This document shows positions 56,942 through 64,000 of a stretch of DNA of 64,000 bases, piece by piece (position 1 is the first letter of the stretch; every line of letters begins with the position of its first letter). The stretch spans positions 744,001 through 808,000 of the forward strand of contig NZ_MWQN01000003.1 of NCBI RefSeq assembly GCF_002024165.1, given 5' to 3'. Origin of the DNA: Embleya scabrispora (GTDB taxonomy: Bacteria > Actinomycetota > Actinomycetes > Streptomycetales > Streptomycetaceae). The notes under the pieces were generated by a model. The model saw nothing but the letters and a program-made list of their open reading frames with translations. It searched no databases and was not told where the DNA came from. The position numbers were made by a program, and so were the translations under genes.

Positions 56942-57658
56942 TCACACCAGTGCCGCGCCGCCGTCTATCCCGAGCGTGACGCCGGTGACGTAGGCGTTGG
57001 TCATGACGAACAGGTAGGCCGCCGCGGCTTCCTCGGCGGTGCCGACGCGCCGCGTGAGCAGCTCGGTCCCGGCATGCCGGAGGAAAGCCTCGGGGTCGGG
57101 AACACTGGCGTCCCACAGTTCGGTACGGATCACACCGGGCTGGATCACGTTGACGCGCAGAGGGGCGAGTTCGACGGCGAGGGCCCGGGACAGGGCCTCG
57201 ACGCCGCCGGTGATACCCGCCGCGAGCACGGTTCCGGCCTGGGGGCGGATCGCGAGGACGCCGGAGCTGAAGGTGATCGAGCCGCCGTCGCGCAGTCGCG
57301 GTGCGGCGTACTTGGCGGAGAGGAACGCGCCCCAGAACCGGCGCTCGAAGACGGCCCGGGCCTCCTGCGGGGTGGTGTCGACCAAAGGCTTGATCAGCAG
57401 GGATTCGCCCGCGGTGTAGACGAGGTGGTCGAACTCCCCGACCTGCTCGAAGAACGCGGCGATGGCGTTGCCGTCGGCGACGTCCAGGCGGCGGCCTTCG
57501 GCCGGCGCGCCCAACCGCTTCGTCGCGGCATCCACGCGGTCCTGGTTGCTCGAGGCGACCACGACGTCCGCGCCGGCCGCCGCGGCCTGTCGGGCCACCG
57601 CGAACCCGATGCCGGAGGTTCCACCGATGATCACGATCTTCTTGCCGGCCAAAGACAT
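56942..57658 (-). CDS. SDR-family protein lacking catalytic Tyr and Lys, 238 aa
   Basis: Rossmann fold with VIIGGTSGIGFAVARQA near residues 9-25 and the usual SDR layout (VYTAGES, SITFSSG, VELAPLRVNVIQPGVI). Where classical members have Y-x3-K before VEAL, this one has A-A-G-I-T-G-G, so both catalytic residues are replaced. It may be a binding/regulatory protein or use other residues; close relatives of this type occur in actinomycetes. The ATG at 57658 has GAAGGG 8 bases upstream; a GTG at 57667 is possible. Divergent from the AraC gene. Confidence 0.82.
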   Translation of the reverse strand: MSLAGKKIVIIGGTSGIGFAVARQAAAAGADVVVASSNQDRVDAATKRLGAPAEGRRLDVADGNAIAAFFEQVGEFDHLVYTAGESLLIKPLVDTTPQEARAVFERRFWGAFLSAKYAAPRLRDGGSITFSSGVLAIRPQAGTVLAAGITGGVEALSRALAVELAPLRVNVIQPGVIRTELWDASVPDPEAFLRHAGTELLTRRVGTAEEAAAAYLFVMTNAYVTGVTLGIDGGAALV

Positions 57659-57744
57659 GGGATCCACCCTTCGTCGATGCGGCGCCGGGGTTCGGCAACC
57701 GCCATGACCAAAACCTACGCCTGCACAGCGAGACGGTGAATGAC

Positions 57745-57763
57745 CAAAGATCTCGATTCTTTG
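57745..57763. promoter_or_regulatory. Inverted repeat between SDR and AraC genes
   Basis: CAAAGA-N7-TCTTTG, with GTCTCGTCGTCTCG direct repeats directly after it (57764-57777), in the 142-base divergent gap. Possible site for the AraC protein. Confidence 0.45.
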
Positions 57764-57800
57764 TCTCGTCGTCTCGTTATGCAGGCACTAAAGTGGCGCC

Positions 57801-58796
57801 ATGGACATCCTGAGCGACACCCTCGAAGTCCTGCGCTCGGGACGCCCGATGGTGACTCGCACCGACGCGCACGCCCCGTGGGCCCTGAAGTTCCAGCCCA
57901 TCTCGGGAGCCGGGTTCCACGTGGTCGTGGAAGGGCACTGCCACCTGCTGCCACCGCGCGGCCGACCGCTCGCGCTCGGACCCGGCGACATCGTGTTCCT
58001 CCAGCGCGGCAGCGGACACACCCTGTGCGACGTGCCGGACCGCGATCCGGTGGACTTCGTTCCGGACCGCGTGGACCGTTCCTCGCCGATCGGCCAGGTC
58101 ACCGTGGACGGACCCGGGCCGCACACGGTGCTGGTGTGCGGCGCGTACGCGATCGACGTCGATCGCCCGCATCCGCTGTTCGGCGATCTACCCGAGGTCA
58201 TCCACCTCCCCGCGGTGCCCGGCCGCCACCCGGTGCTGCGCTCGGCGGTGGATCAGCTGTGCGCCGAGTTCCACACGCCGCAGCCGGGCTCGGACGCGGT
58301 CGTCACGGCGCTCATCGATCTGCTGCTGCTGTACATCCTCCGGTCGTGGTACGCCGATCTACCGAAGGAGCGGACCCGGGGTTGGGCGGCCGCGCTGACC
58401 GACCCCGCGGTCGCCCCGGCCCTGAAGGCGATCCACGACGATCCCGGCCGTCCCTGGACGGTGGAGTCCCTGGGCACCCGCGCCGGGCTGTCCCGCGCGG
58501 CGTTCGCGCGGCGCTTCACCTCGGTGGTCGGCGAGCCGCCGTTGACCTACCTGACCAACTGGCGGATGGCCACCGCGGCGCGGTTGTTGCAGCAGTCGTC
58601 GACCCCGCTGAGCACCATCGCCCAACATACGGGGTACACCTCGGAGTTCGCCTTCGCCAAGGCCTTCAAGCGACACTTCGGATCACCGCCGGGGGCGTAC
58701 CGCAAACAGACCGGAGCGGCAGGCGACGGAGCAGGCGAACCCAACCGGCCGTATCGCGGAGGAGTGCGTCCGGGTGGCCGGGCACCGGCCCATTAG
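57801..58796 (+). CDS. AraC-family regulator with cupin-type sensor, 331 aa
   Basis: N-terminal cupin domain about 8-185 (FHVVVEGHCHLLPPRGRPLALGPGDIVFLQRGSGHTL) and a C-terminal AraC double HTH about 210-305 (ESLGTRAGLSRAAFARRFTSVVGEPPLTYLTNWRMATAARLL, then IAQHTGYTSEFAFAKAFKRHFGSPPGAYR). The tail after 308 is Gly/Pro-rich. The ATG at 57801 has no strong ribosome site. Divergent from the SDR gene, its most likely target. Typical length for AraC with cupin_6. Confidence 0.87.
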   Translation: MDILSDTLEVLRSGRPMVTRTDAHAPWALKFQPISGAGFHVVVEGHCHLLPPRGRPLALGPGDIVFLQRGSGHTLCDVPDRDPVDFVPDRVDRSSPIGQVTVDGPGPHTVLVCGAYAIDVDRPHPLFGDLPEVIHLPAVPGRHPVLRSAVDQLCAEFHTPQPGSDAVVTALIDLLLLYILRSWYADLPKERTRGWAAALTDPAVAPALKAIHDDPGRPWTVESLGTRAGLSRAAFARRFTSVVGEPPLTYLTNWRMATAARLLQQSSTPLSTIAQHTGYTSEFAFAKAFKRHFGSPPGAYRKQTGAAGDGAGEPNRPYRGGVRPGGRAPAH

Positions 58797-58842
58797 GGTG
58801 GACCGCACGAGAGCTGGGTGACGCGATGGGCCCGGAGGTGCC

Positions 58843-59214
58843 ATGTCCCCGCAGATGAAGTTGGTCGCGATAACGCTCGATTGCCCCGATCCACTGGCGT
58901 TGGCGGCCTTCTACCAGGAGGCGACGGGCTTCGCGCCGCACCCGAAATCGGACGCCGACTTCGCGGGTCTCAACCGTGAGGACGGGCTCTTCATCGGTTT
59001 TCAACGGGTCGACGACTACCGGGCTCCGCACTGGCCCGGGCAGACGGTTCCCCAGCAGTTGCACATGTGCTTCGACGTCGCCGACCTGGACGAGGCCGAG
59101 GCCCGACTGTTGGAGCTGGGCGCCGGCAAGCCGGACCACCAGCCCGACGATCCGGCCAAGACCCGGGTGCTCACCGACCCGGCCGGGCACCCCTTCTGCA
59201 TCTGCCGAGGGTGA
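58843..59214 (+). CDS. VOC/glyoxalase-family protein, 123 aa
   Basis: Small vicinal-oxygen-chelate-fold protein with the beta-alpha-beta-beta-beta pattern: LVAITLDCPDPLALAAFYQEATGF, FIGFQRVDDYRAPHWPGQTVPQQLHMCFDVADLDEAEARLLELGA and LTDPAGHPFCICRG. Candidate metal ligands are the His in QLHMCFDV and the residues near DPAGHPFC. It is similar to bleomycin-resistance or glyoxalase proteins but the substrate is unknown. The ATG at 58843 is 46 bases after the AraC gene, so co-transcription is possible. Confidence 0.83.
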   Translation: MSPQMKLVAITLDCPDPLALAAFYQEATGFAPHPKSDADFAGLNREDGLFIGFQRVDDYRAPHWPGQTVPQQLHMCFDVADLDEAEARLLELGAGKPDHQPDDPAKTRVLTDPAGHPFCICRG

Positions 59215-59246
59215 CCGGGGCGTTCGGGTCCGGCGGCTCGGCGGAC

Positions 59247-59834
59247 ATGGACGCGCCTGCGCGGAGGTATCGCTATGTCGGGCCCGCCGAGCTGACGGCC
59301 CTCGTCCGTTCGGACAACGCGGGGCGATCGATCGGCTCGGCCGCGGACGTCGACGCGTGGATCTCGGCACGCGGGCCGCGGGAGGCGTCCGAGCCGTTCA
59401 CGTTCGTCGTCGATGTCGCGGGTGTGCTTCGCCTGGCTCCACGCCGGAGCGAGCACGTGGTGTGCGCGGGTGGGGGCGAGGTGCTGAGCGCCGGGGAGAT
59501 CACCTTCCGTGCGGACGCGGGACGGTGGGCCGCCGACGAGATCAGCAACCAGTCCACCGGCTACTGCCCCGACCCCGGCTCGTGGCCGGCCGTCGCCGAC
59601 GCGCTGACCCGGGCCGGGATCGCGCACCCGGGCGGCTTCACCCACGAGATGGTCTTCCGCCGCTGCCCCTCCTGTCGGCAGCTCAACATCGTGCGCGATC
59701 GGCACTACGCCTGCGCGGTCTGCGACGAGGCGCTTCCCCACACGTGGAACGTCGATGAGGGCCGACTGCCCCGACCACGCGAGGACTTCCGCGACTTCCG
59801 CCCGAGACCGGGCCCCGGCCCGCACGTCACGTAG
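59247..59834 (+). CDS. Uncharacterised protein with C-terminal zinc ribbon, 195 aa
   Basis: Soluble protein of a family seen in streptomycete-like genomes but without known function. It begins RRYRYVGPAELTALVR, then a domain with FTFVVDVAGVLRLAPRRSEHVVCAGG and EISNQSTGYCPDPGSWPAV, and ends in a four-Cys ribbon: R-C-P-S-C-R near residue 144 and A-C-A-V-C-D about 15 residues later. The start is uncertain: ATG 59247 or GTG 59211 (overlapping the VOC stop as GTGA, but without spaced ribosome site). Probably co-transcribed with the VOC gene. Confidence 0.68.
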   Translation: MDAPARRYRYVGPAELTALVRSDNAGRSIGSAADVDAWISARGPREASEPFTFVVDVAGVLRLAPRRSEHVVCAGGGEVLSAGEITFRADAGRWAADEISNQSTGYCPDPGSWPAVADALTRAGIAHPGGFTHEMVFRRCPSCRQLNIVRDRHYACAVCDEALPHTWNVDEGRLPRPREDFRDFRPRPGPGPHVT

Positions 59835-59970
59835 CCCGCCCGGTCGGTCCGTCGGCGATGTCCGGTCGGAAGCCCGCCGTGTGTTCGCCACGCCCTCGAC
59901 GCGGCACCGGGGCGGATGTGGAAACATCCCATCGTCGGAGCCCAACTCCCGCCCGGTAAGGAACCACGCC

Positions 59971-61206
59971 ATGACGACCTCGCGCGCCTTCCCTCTGGAA
60001 CCCACCCCGATCCACGTGGCCGACGAGGTCCTCGACGATCTGCGCGCCCGACTCGCGCTGACCCGCGCGCCGCTGGACGAGGGGAACGAGGACTGGTCAT
60101 ACGGCGTTCCGGACGGCTACCTGCGCGAGTTGGTGGCCCACTGGCGGAACGGCTACGACTGGCGCAAGGCCGAGGCCGCCATCAACGCCCACGAGCACTA
60201 CCGGGTGAACGTCGCCGGTGTCCCGGTGCACTTCATGCGCAAAGCCGGCCGCGGCCCCCACCCGATCCCGTTGATCCTCACCCACGGCTGGCCGTGGACG
60301 TTCTGGCACTGGTCGAAGGTGATCGACCCGCTCGCCGACCCCGCCGCGTTCGGCGGCGACCCCGCCGACGCGTTCGATGTCATCGTGCCGTCGCTGCCCG
60401 GCTTCGGTTTCCCCGGCCCGCTCACCGGCTTTCCCGACGTCAACTTCTGGAAGGTCTCCGACCTCTGGCACACCCTGATGACCGAGACCCTGGGATACGA
60501 GAAGTACGCCGCCGGGGGCTGCGACATCGGCGGGCTCGTCTCCAGTCAACTCGGCCACAAGTACGCCGACCGGCTGTACGGCATCCACATCGGCTCGGGG
60601 CTGCCGCTCGACTTCTTCACCGGCCCCCGGGCCTGGGACTTCGCCCGGAACCGGCCCCTCACCGACGACCAGCCCACCGAAGTCCGCGCCCGCATCGTGG
60701 AGATGGACCACCGCTGGGCCACCCACCTCGCCGTGCACATGCTCGACGGCGCCACGCTGGCCCACGGGCTGAGCGACTCGCCCGCCGGACTGCTCGCCTG
60801 GCTGCTGGAGCGCTGGAGGGCCTGGAGCGACAACGGCGGCGACGTCGAGTCGGTCTTCACCAGGGACGACCTGCTCACCCACGCCACGATCTACTGGGTG
60901 AACAACTCCATCGCCACGTCGATGCGTTACTACGCCAACGCCAACCGCCACCCGTGGACCCCCGCCCACGACCACACCCCGGTCGTACAGGCCGCGGTCG
61001 GCGTCACCCTGGTCACCTACGAGAACCCGCCCGGCATCCACACCGCCGACGAGCGGGTCCGCGCGTTCGAAACCGGCCCGCAGGCCGCGTGGTTCAACCA
61101 CGTCAACGTCAACGCCCACGACCACGGCGGCCACTTCATCCCCTGGGAGAACCCCGACGCCTGGGTGGACGACCTGCGCCGCACCTTCCGCGGCCGCAGG
61201 CCCTGA
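59971..61206 (+). CDS. Epoxide hydrolase (EHN-domain type), 411 aa
   Basis: Alpha/beta-hydrolase that opens epoxides. The N-terminal EHN domain (about 1-105) is visible from FPLEPTPIHVADEVLDDLRARLALTRAP, then LILTHGWPWTFWHWSKVIDPL gives the HGWP oxyanion motif, AAGGCDIGGLVSSQLG carries the nucleophile Asp, and NAHDHGGHFIPWENP the catalytic His. The two Tyr of the cap are plausible in SMRYYANANRHPW. The ATG at 59971 has GGTAAGG about 8 bases upstream. It is the last gene before a convergent regulator. Role could be detoxification or side-chain metabolism. Confidence 0.85.
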   Translation: MTTSRAFPLEPTPIHVADEVLDDLRARLALTRAPLDEGNEDWSYGVPDGYLRELVAHWRNGYDWRKAEAAINAHEHYRVNVAGVPVHFMRKAGRGPHPIPLILTHGWPWTFWHWSKVIDPLADPAAFGGDPADAFDVIVPSLPGFGFPGPLTGFPDVNFWKVSDLWHTLMTETLGYEKYAAGGCDIGGLVSSQLGHKYADRLYGIHIGSGLPLDFFTGPRAWDFARNRPLTDDQPTEVRARIVEMDHRWATHLAVHMLDGATLAHGLSDSPAGLLAWLLERWRAWSDNGGDVESVFTRDDLLTHATIYWVNNSIATSMRYYANANRHPWTPAHDHTPVVQAAVGVTLVTYENPPGIHTADERVRAFETGPQAAWFNHVNVNAHDHGGHFIPWENPDAWVDDLRRTFRGRRP

Positions 61207-61247
61207 AGCGGCGGGACCCCGACCGGACCGCGACCTCGACGGTGCCC

Positions 61248-62030
61248 TCAGCCTCGCCCGGGGGTTCGGGACCCCTCCGGTGACGGCGCGGCGGGGTGGG
61301 CCAGGGTTCCCGCGAAGACCGCTGCCTGGACGCGGCGTTCGAAGCCGAGTTTGTGGAGCATCGTGGAAACGTAGTTCTTGACGGTCTTCTCCGCGAGATG
61401 CATACGCTCGGCGATCTGTCGGTTCGTCAGGCCCTCGGCGACGAGGTCGAAGGTGCGCCGTTCCTGGTCGGAGAGGGTGGCGACGAGCGAATCCTCGCGG
61501 TTCCCGGTCCGCACACGTTCCAGGACCTTCGCGGTACTGGCCGGATCCAGCAGCGAACGGCCGGCGGCGATCTCCCGGACGGCGCGCACCAGATCGTTGC
61601 CCCGGATCTGCTTGAGGACGTAGCCCGCGGCGCCGGCCATGATCGCGGAGAACAGCGCTTCCTCGTCGTCGTACGAGGTCAGGATCAACGCGTTGATCTC
61701 CGGGAACGACGAACGCACCGCGCGGCACACGTCGATCCCGCTGCCGTCCGGCAACCGCCCGTCCAGGATGGCGACATGCGGGCGCAGCGCCGGTATCCGG
61801 CGGGTCGCCTCCGCCGCCGACGCCGACTCGCCCACCACCTCGATGTCGCCCTCGGCGCCGAGCAGATCGGCCAGGCCGCGTCGGACGATCTCGTGGTCGT
61901 CCAGCAGGAACACCCGGATCGTGCCGAGCGGTTGCCCGGTGATCGGCTTCGGCGCGGAAGTTCGCGTGGCACCGCTGTCGCGGGACCGACGGGCCCCGGC
62001 GACGACTTCGGTGGTGGACCCGGCTTCCAT
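61248..62030 (-). CDS. DevR/DosR-like NarL-family response regulator, 260 aa
   Basis: Receiver domain at about 38-155 (RVFLLDDHEIVRRGLADLLG; phosphoacceptor D90 in AILDGRLPDGSG, T118 and K140) and LuxR HTH at 186-240 (LSDQERRTFDLVAEGLTNRQIAERMHLAEKTVKNYVSTMLHKLG). The order and sequence resemble the dormancy/hypoxia regulator DevR. The N-terminal 36 residues and the Ser/Pro/Gly tail are extra. No histidine kinase gene is adjacent, so the partner is elsewhere. The ATG at 62030 has GGGGAG 6 bases upstream. Neighbours are stress proteins of the type DevR controls in mycobacteria. Confidence 0.85.
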   Translation of the reverse strand: MEAGSTTEVVAGARRSRDSGATRTSAPKPITGQPLGTIRVFLLDDHEIVRRGLADLLGAEGDIEVVGESASAAEATRRIPALRPHVAILDGRLPDGSGIDVCRAVRSSFPEINALILTSYDDEEALFSAIMAGAAGYVLKQIRGNDLVRAVREIAAGRSLLDPASTAKVLERVRTGNREDSLVATLSDQERRTFDLVAEGLTNRQIAERMHLAEKTVKNYVSTMLHKLGFERRVQAAVFAGTLAHPAAPSPEGSRTPGRG

Positions 62031-62556
62031 GGTGTGCTCCCCGGCGGTGACGAACGGGCGCCACCCGGTCGGGTCGGCGTCGGGCTCATTCTGCGCGGGG
62101 CGAACCGCGCCCGACAGGGCCGGAGGTCCCGAACCCACCAGGGCCGAGAGACCTTCATCGGTGGCCGCGAGCGTCGGCGCGCATCCGGCGACAGCGGTCA
62201 TCCGGGCCGAACGGCCCTGGGGACCGGGCAATCCGGCCCTGCCCGCCCGTCCGCTTCGACGCCATGCTCGACGGGTCCGGCCGAGGACGCCGATCCCGCT
62301 GCCGTCGGCCACTTTTCACCGGCGGTCAAGGGGGTACGCATGGGTGCACGGGAAGAGCGACGACATCGTGCCCCGGCGGACGCCTGCCAGGAAAACTCCC
62401 GCACACACGCCGGGTTTTCGGCCATCCGGCCGCCGACGGCCCGGTCCGGGCGTACTCGTCGGCCGACGCAACGAGCAGCGAAGTTCCCCGTCCCGCCGCG
62501 CACCACCTCGCACGTGGTCCGACAGCCCTATCCCACCCGAACCCCGGGAGCAGTCC
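62031..62556. other. 526-bp divergent regulatory region
   Basis: Lies between the DevR-like regulator and the universal stress protein gene. I looked for a DevR box (GGGACTTNNGNCCC-like) and found no good match. Open frames run across but lack ribosome sites, and no hairpin was seen. Confidence 0.4.
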
Positions 62557-63465
62557 ATGAACCACAACCCCTCGTCCGCCCCCACCCCCGAGCGCAACGG
62601 CGCGCCCCTGCGCGGCCACGTGGTCGTCGGCGTCGACGGCTCCGGGCTCGCGGATCTCGCCGTCGAACAGGCCGCCGACGAAGCGGCCTTCCGAGGCGTG
62701 CCGCTGGAGGTGCTGCACGTCGTGGACCGGGCGCCGGACCGCGAGGAGGACCAACAGGCCGCGGAACTGCGGGAGGAAGCGGAATCCCTGGTCCGAACCG
62801 CCGCCGAGCGGGCCCGGCTGCGCCGTCCGGACCTGGCGATCGTCACCACGGTCGCACTCGCCCGCATCGTGCCGACCCTGGAGCAGACCACCGACCGAGC
62901 CGCGCTCGTCGTTCTCGGCAGTCGCGGACTGGGCGGCTTCGCGGGTCTGTTGCTGGGTTCGGTGTCGCTGTCCGTCGCCGCCGCCGCGCGCTGCCCGATC
63001 CTGGTGGTCCGCGCGCCGCACGCGAACGTCCCACTGGACGCGCCCGGCACGGTCGTCGTGGGGGTGTCCGGCCTCGACTGCGCCCCCGCCGTGGAGGCCG
63101 CGTTCGTCGCGGCCCAGGCGCGCGGCGTGGCACTGCGCGCGGTGCACGCGTGGGCACCCCCGGTGTCGCCCGCCGCGCCCTACGCGGCCCCGCTGTGGAT
63201 CGGCGACGACGGCCGCAAGAACGCCGAGGCCACCCTCGCGGCGGCCCTCGAACCCTTCATGAACCGCTATCGCCAGGTACCGCTGACCGAGCAGATCGTC
63301 TGCGACATCCCCACCCACGCGCTGCTCGCCGCCGGCGACGAGGCCGAGTTGGTCGTCCTGGCCGCCCACCGCCGCCACGGCCGCTTCGGACCCAACCTCG
63401 GCCGCGTCACCCACGCGCTGCTGCACCACTCCAAGGCACCGGTACTGCTGGTCCCGATCGCCTGA
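62557..63465 (+). CDS. Tandem-domain universal stress protein, 302 aa
   Basis: Two UspA-type domains. The first (about 20-150) starts VVVGVDGSGLADLAVEQAADEA and has the ATP-binding loop GSRGLGGFAGLLLGSVS; the second (about 167-300) starts VVVGVSGLDCAPAVEAAF and has a degenerate loop (AHRRHGRFGPNLGRVTH), so perhaps only the first binds nucleotide. In mycobacteria such tandem Usps are part of the DevR regulon. The ATG at 62557 has CGGGAG about 6 bases upstream. Divergent from the DevR-like gene. Confidence 0.86.
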   Translation: MNHNPSSAPTPERNGAPLRGHVVVGVDGSGLADLAVEQAADEAAFRGVPLEVLHVVDRAPDREEDQQAAELREEAESLVRTAAERARLRRPDLAIVTTVALARIVPTLEQTTDRAALVVLGSRGLGGFAGLLLGSVSLSVAAAARCPILVVRAPHANVPLDAPGTVVVGVSGLDCAPAVEAAFVAAQARGVALRAVHAWAPPVSPAAPYAAPLWIGDDGRKNAEATLAAALEPFMNRYRQVPLTEQIVCDIPTHALLAAGDEAELVVLAAHRRHGRFGPNLGRVTHALLHHSKAPVLLVPIA

Positions 63466-63796
63466 CCGGCTCCCATCACGCCCGGACACGCCGCGTCGAG
63501 GTACAGGTGGAGGCCGACGCGGCGCGGGTGTGGGCGCGGGTACGCGGCAACGGCGCCGACCCGCCGCCCACCCCGGCCCGCGACAGCGGCCCGGCAACAG
63601 TCGCGAACGCGCCGAACCCCTCGACGGCACCCACACCTTCGGCCCGGCACCGGGCGGCGGCGCGGCCCTGGAGCGGCGCGTCCCCCTGCCCTGACGGCCC
63701 CACGGAGCCGTCAGGGCCGCGGCGCGGCGCGTGGTGCGGCGAACTCAGGGCCGTTCGGCCCTGTGCCACACCCGCCCCCGGTTCGACAGTGGAGCC
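63466..63796. other. 331-bp intergenic region with one hairpin
   Basis: Between the universal stress protein and the FMN-type gene. The only clear element is the hairpin at 63688-63717. Frames here are antisense or of irregular composition and I support no gene. Confidence 0.4.
63688..63717. terminator. Hairpin upstream of partial FMN-type gene
   Basis: Perfect 11-bp arms (GCCCTGACGGC and GCCGTCAGGGC) around an 8-base loop, 220 bases after the stress-protein stop. It could end that transcript or act as a leader structure before the next gene. Confidence 0.6.
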
Positions 63797-64000
63797 ATGA
63801 GCAAGCCCCCATCCACGAACCACCCCCTCGACCGTCGAGAAACCCTCCGCCTGATGGCAAGCGAACCGATGGGACGCGTCATCGTCAGCGAGGGCGCCCT
63901 CCCGGCCGTCCACGTGGTGCCGTTCGCCCTCGACCGGGAATGCGTGGTGTTCCGCACCCCGCCCGACTCGCCCCTCGCCAAGGCCGCCCTCGACACGGTG
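63797..64000 (+). CDS. Partial FMN-binding split-barrel (pyridoxamine 5'-phosphate oxidase-like) protein
   Basis: Runs off the right edge after 68 codons. The start ATG has GTGGAG 6 bases upstream. The visible part reads LDRRETLRLMASEPMGRVIVSEGALPAVHVVPFALDRECVVFRT, the N-terminal pattern of small flavin/F420-binding split-barrel proteins that in mycobacteria are often in the DevR regulon. Full length is probably about 140-150 residues (family norm). Its place beside the Usp and the DevR-like regulator fits a stress/dormancy group. Confidence 0.8.
   Translation, partial: MSKPPSTNHPLDRRETLRLMASEPMGRVIVSEGALPAVHVVPFALDRECVVFRTPPDSPLAKAALDTV

Noticed and set aside
62031-62556. DevR box in the regulator/Usp promoter
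   Set aside because: No segment fits the GGGACTTNNGNCCC pattern on either strand by eye.
1-64000. tRNA, rRNA, insertion sequences, prophage or integrase genes
   Set aside because: No cloverleaf-like run, no transposase or integrase motif and no terminal inverted repeats with target duplications were found.

Overview
This window is high-GC DNA with many GTG starts, genes packed on both strands and many 1-4 base start/stop overlaps. It most likely comes from the chromosome of a filamentous actinomycete of the Streptomyces/Kitasatospora/Embleya type. Support comes from a complete conservon (histidine kinase-like ATPase, roadblock protein, DUF742 protein, small GTPase) joined to a CYP157-like/CYP154-like P450 pair, a subtilisin-inhibitor-like protein, a HelD-like helicase, a PucR regulator, CGNR, DUF6087 and XRE-cupin proteins, and a lipoprotein glycosidase. 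No tRNA, rRNA, IS element, phage gene or CRISPR array is visible.

Layout. 1-7.8 kb: a SWIM-type zinc protein coupled to a gene cut by the left edge, a double-HTH Lrp/AsnC regulator divergent from a 14-TM drug-type exporter, a decayed glycosyltransferase fragment, and a HelD-like helicase. 7.8-14.2 kb: the conservon and its two P450s, closed by a strong hairpin. 14.2-19.8 kb: an enoyl-CoA hydratase, a hexose-6-phosphate mutarotase-like enzyme, and a striking 889-residue protein that fuses an ECF sigma factor to an anti-sigma-type zinc motif, one membrane segment and a long extracellular part. 19.8-22.2 kb: bioB-bioA. 22.4-27.5 kb: a secreted protease inhibitor, a DUF1801 protein, and a two-gene operon for a stalked wall-associated protein and a Tat-exported purple-acid-phosphatase-like enzyme.

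27.8-38.1 kb: a 2-hydroxyacid dehydrogenase overlapping a TetR gene antisense, a hydrolase under two tandem TetR operators, an HBHA-like protein, a CDF metal transporter, an MFS symporter, an HhH DNA-repair-like protein, small membrane proteins, an XRE-cupin regulator facing a methyltransferase, a DinB-type protein and a small secreted protein. 38.1-47.7 kb: two hydrolase/oxygenase loci with inverted-repeat operators, a PucR regulator, a LacI regulator with a perfect palindrome upstream and a divergent GH114 lipoprotein, an SMP-30 lactonase and an Lrp protein. 47.7-54.7 kb: a rhomboid-like membrane protein, a USP-like protein, two EamA exporters, LysR, NIPSNAP, and between the last two genes an unusual array of roughly 116-bp degenerate tandem repeats. 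54.7-64 kb: a MarR regulator with matching operators in front of itself and of a membrane protein/NmrA pair, an SDR lacking the catalytic Tyr/Lys, an AraC regulator, a VOC protein, an epoxide hydrolase, and a DevR-like response regulator next to a universal stress protein and a partial FMN split-barrel protein.

Most of the window is many small regulator-plus-enzyme modules rather than one pathway. The most unusual items are the membrane-tethered sigma/anti-sigma fusion (16.3-19.0 kb), the repeat array (51.7-52.3 kb) and the conservon with its ExxR-less P450. All function calls come from reading motifs by eye; no database search was run.
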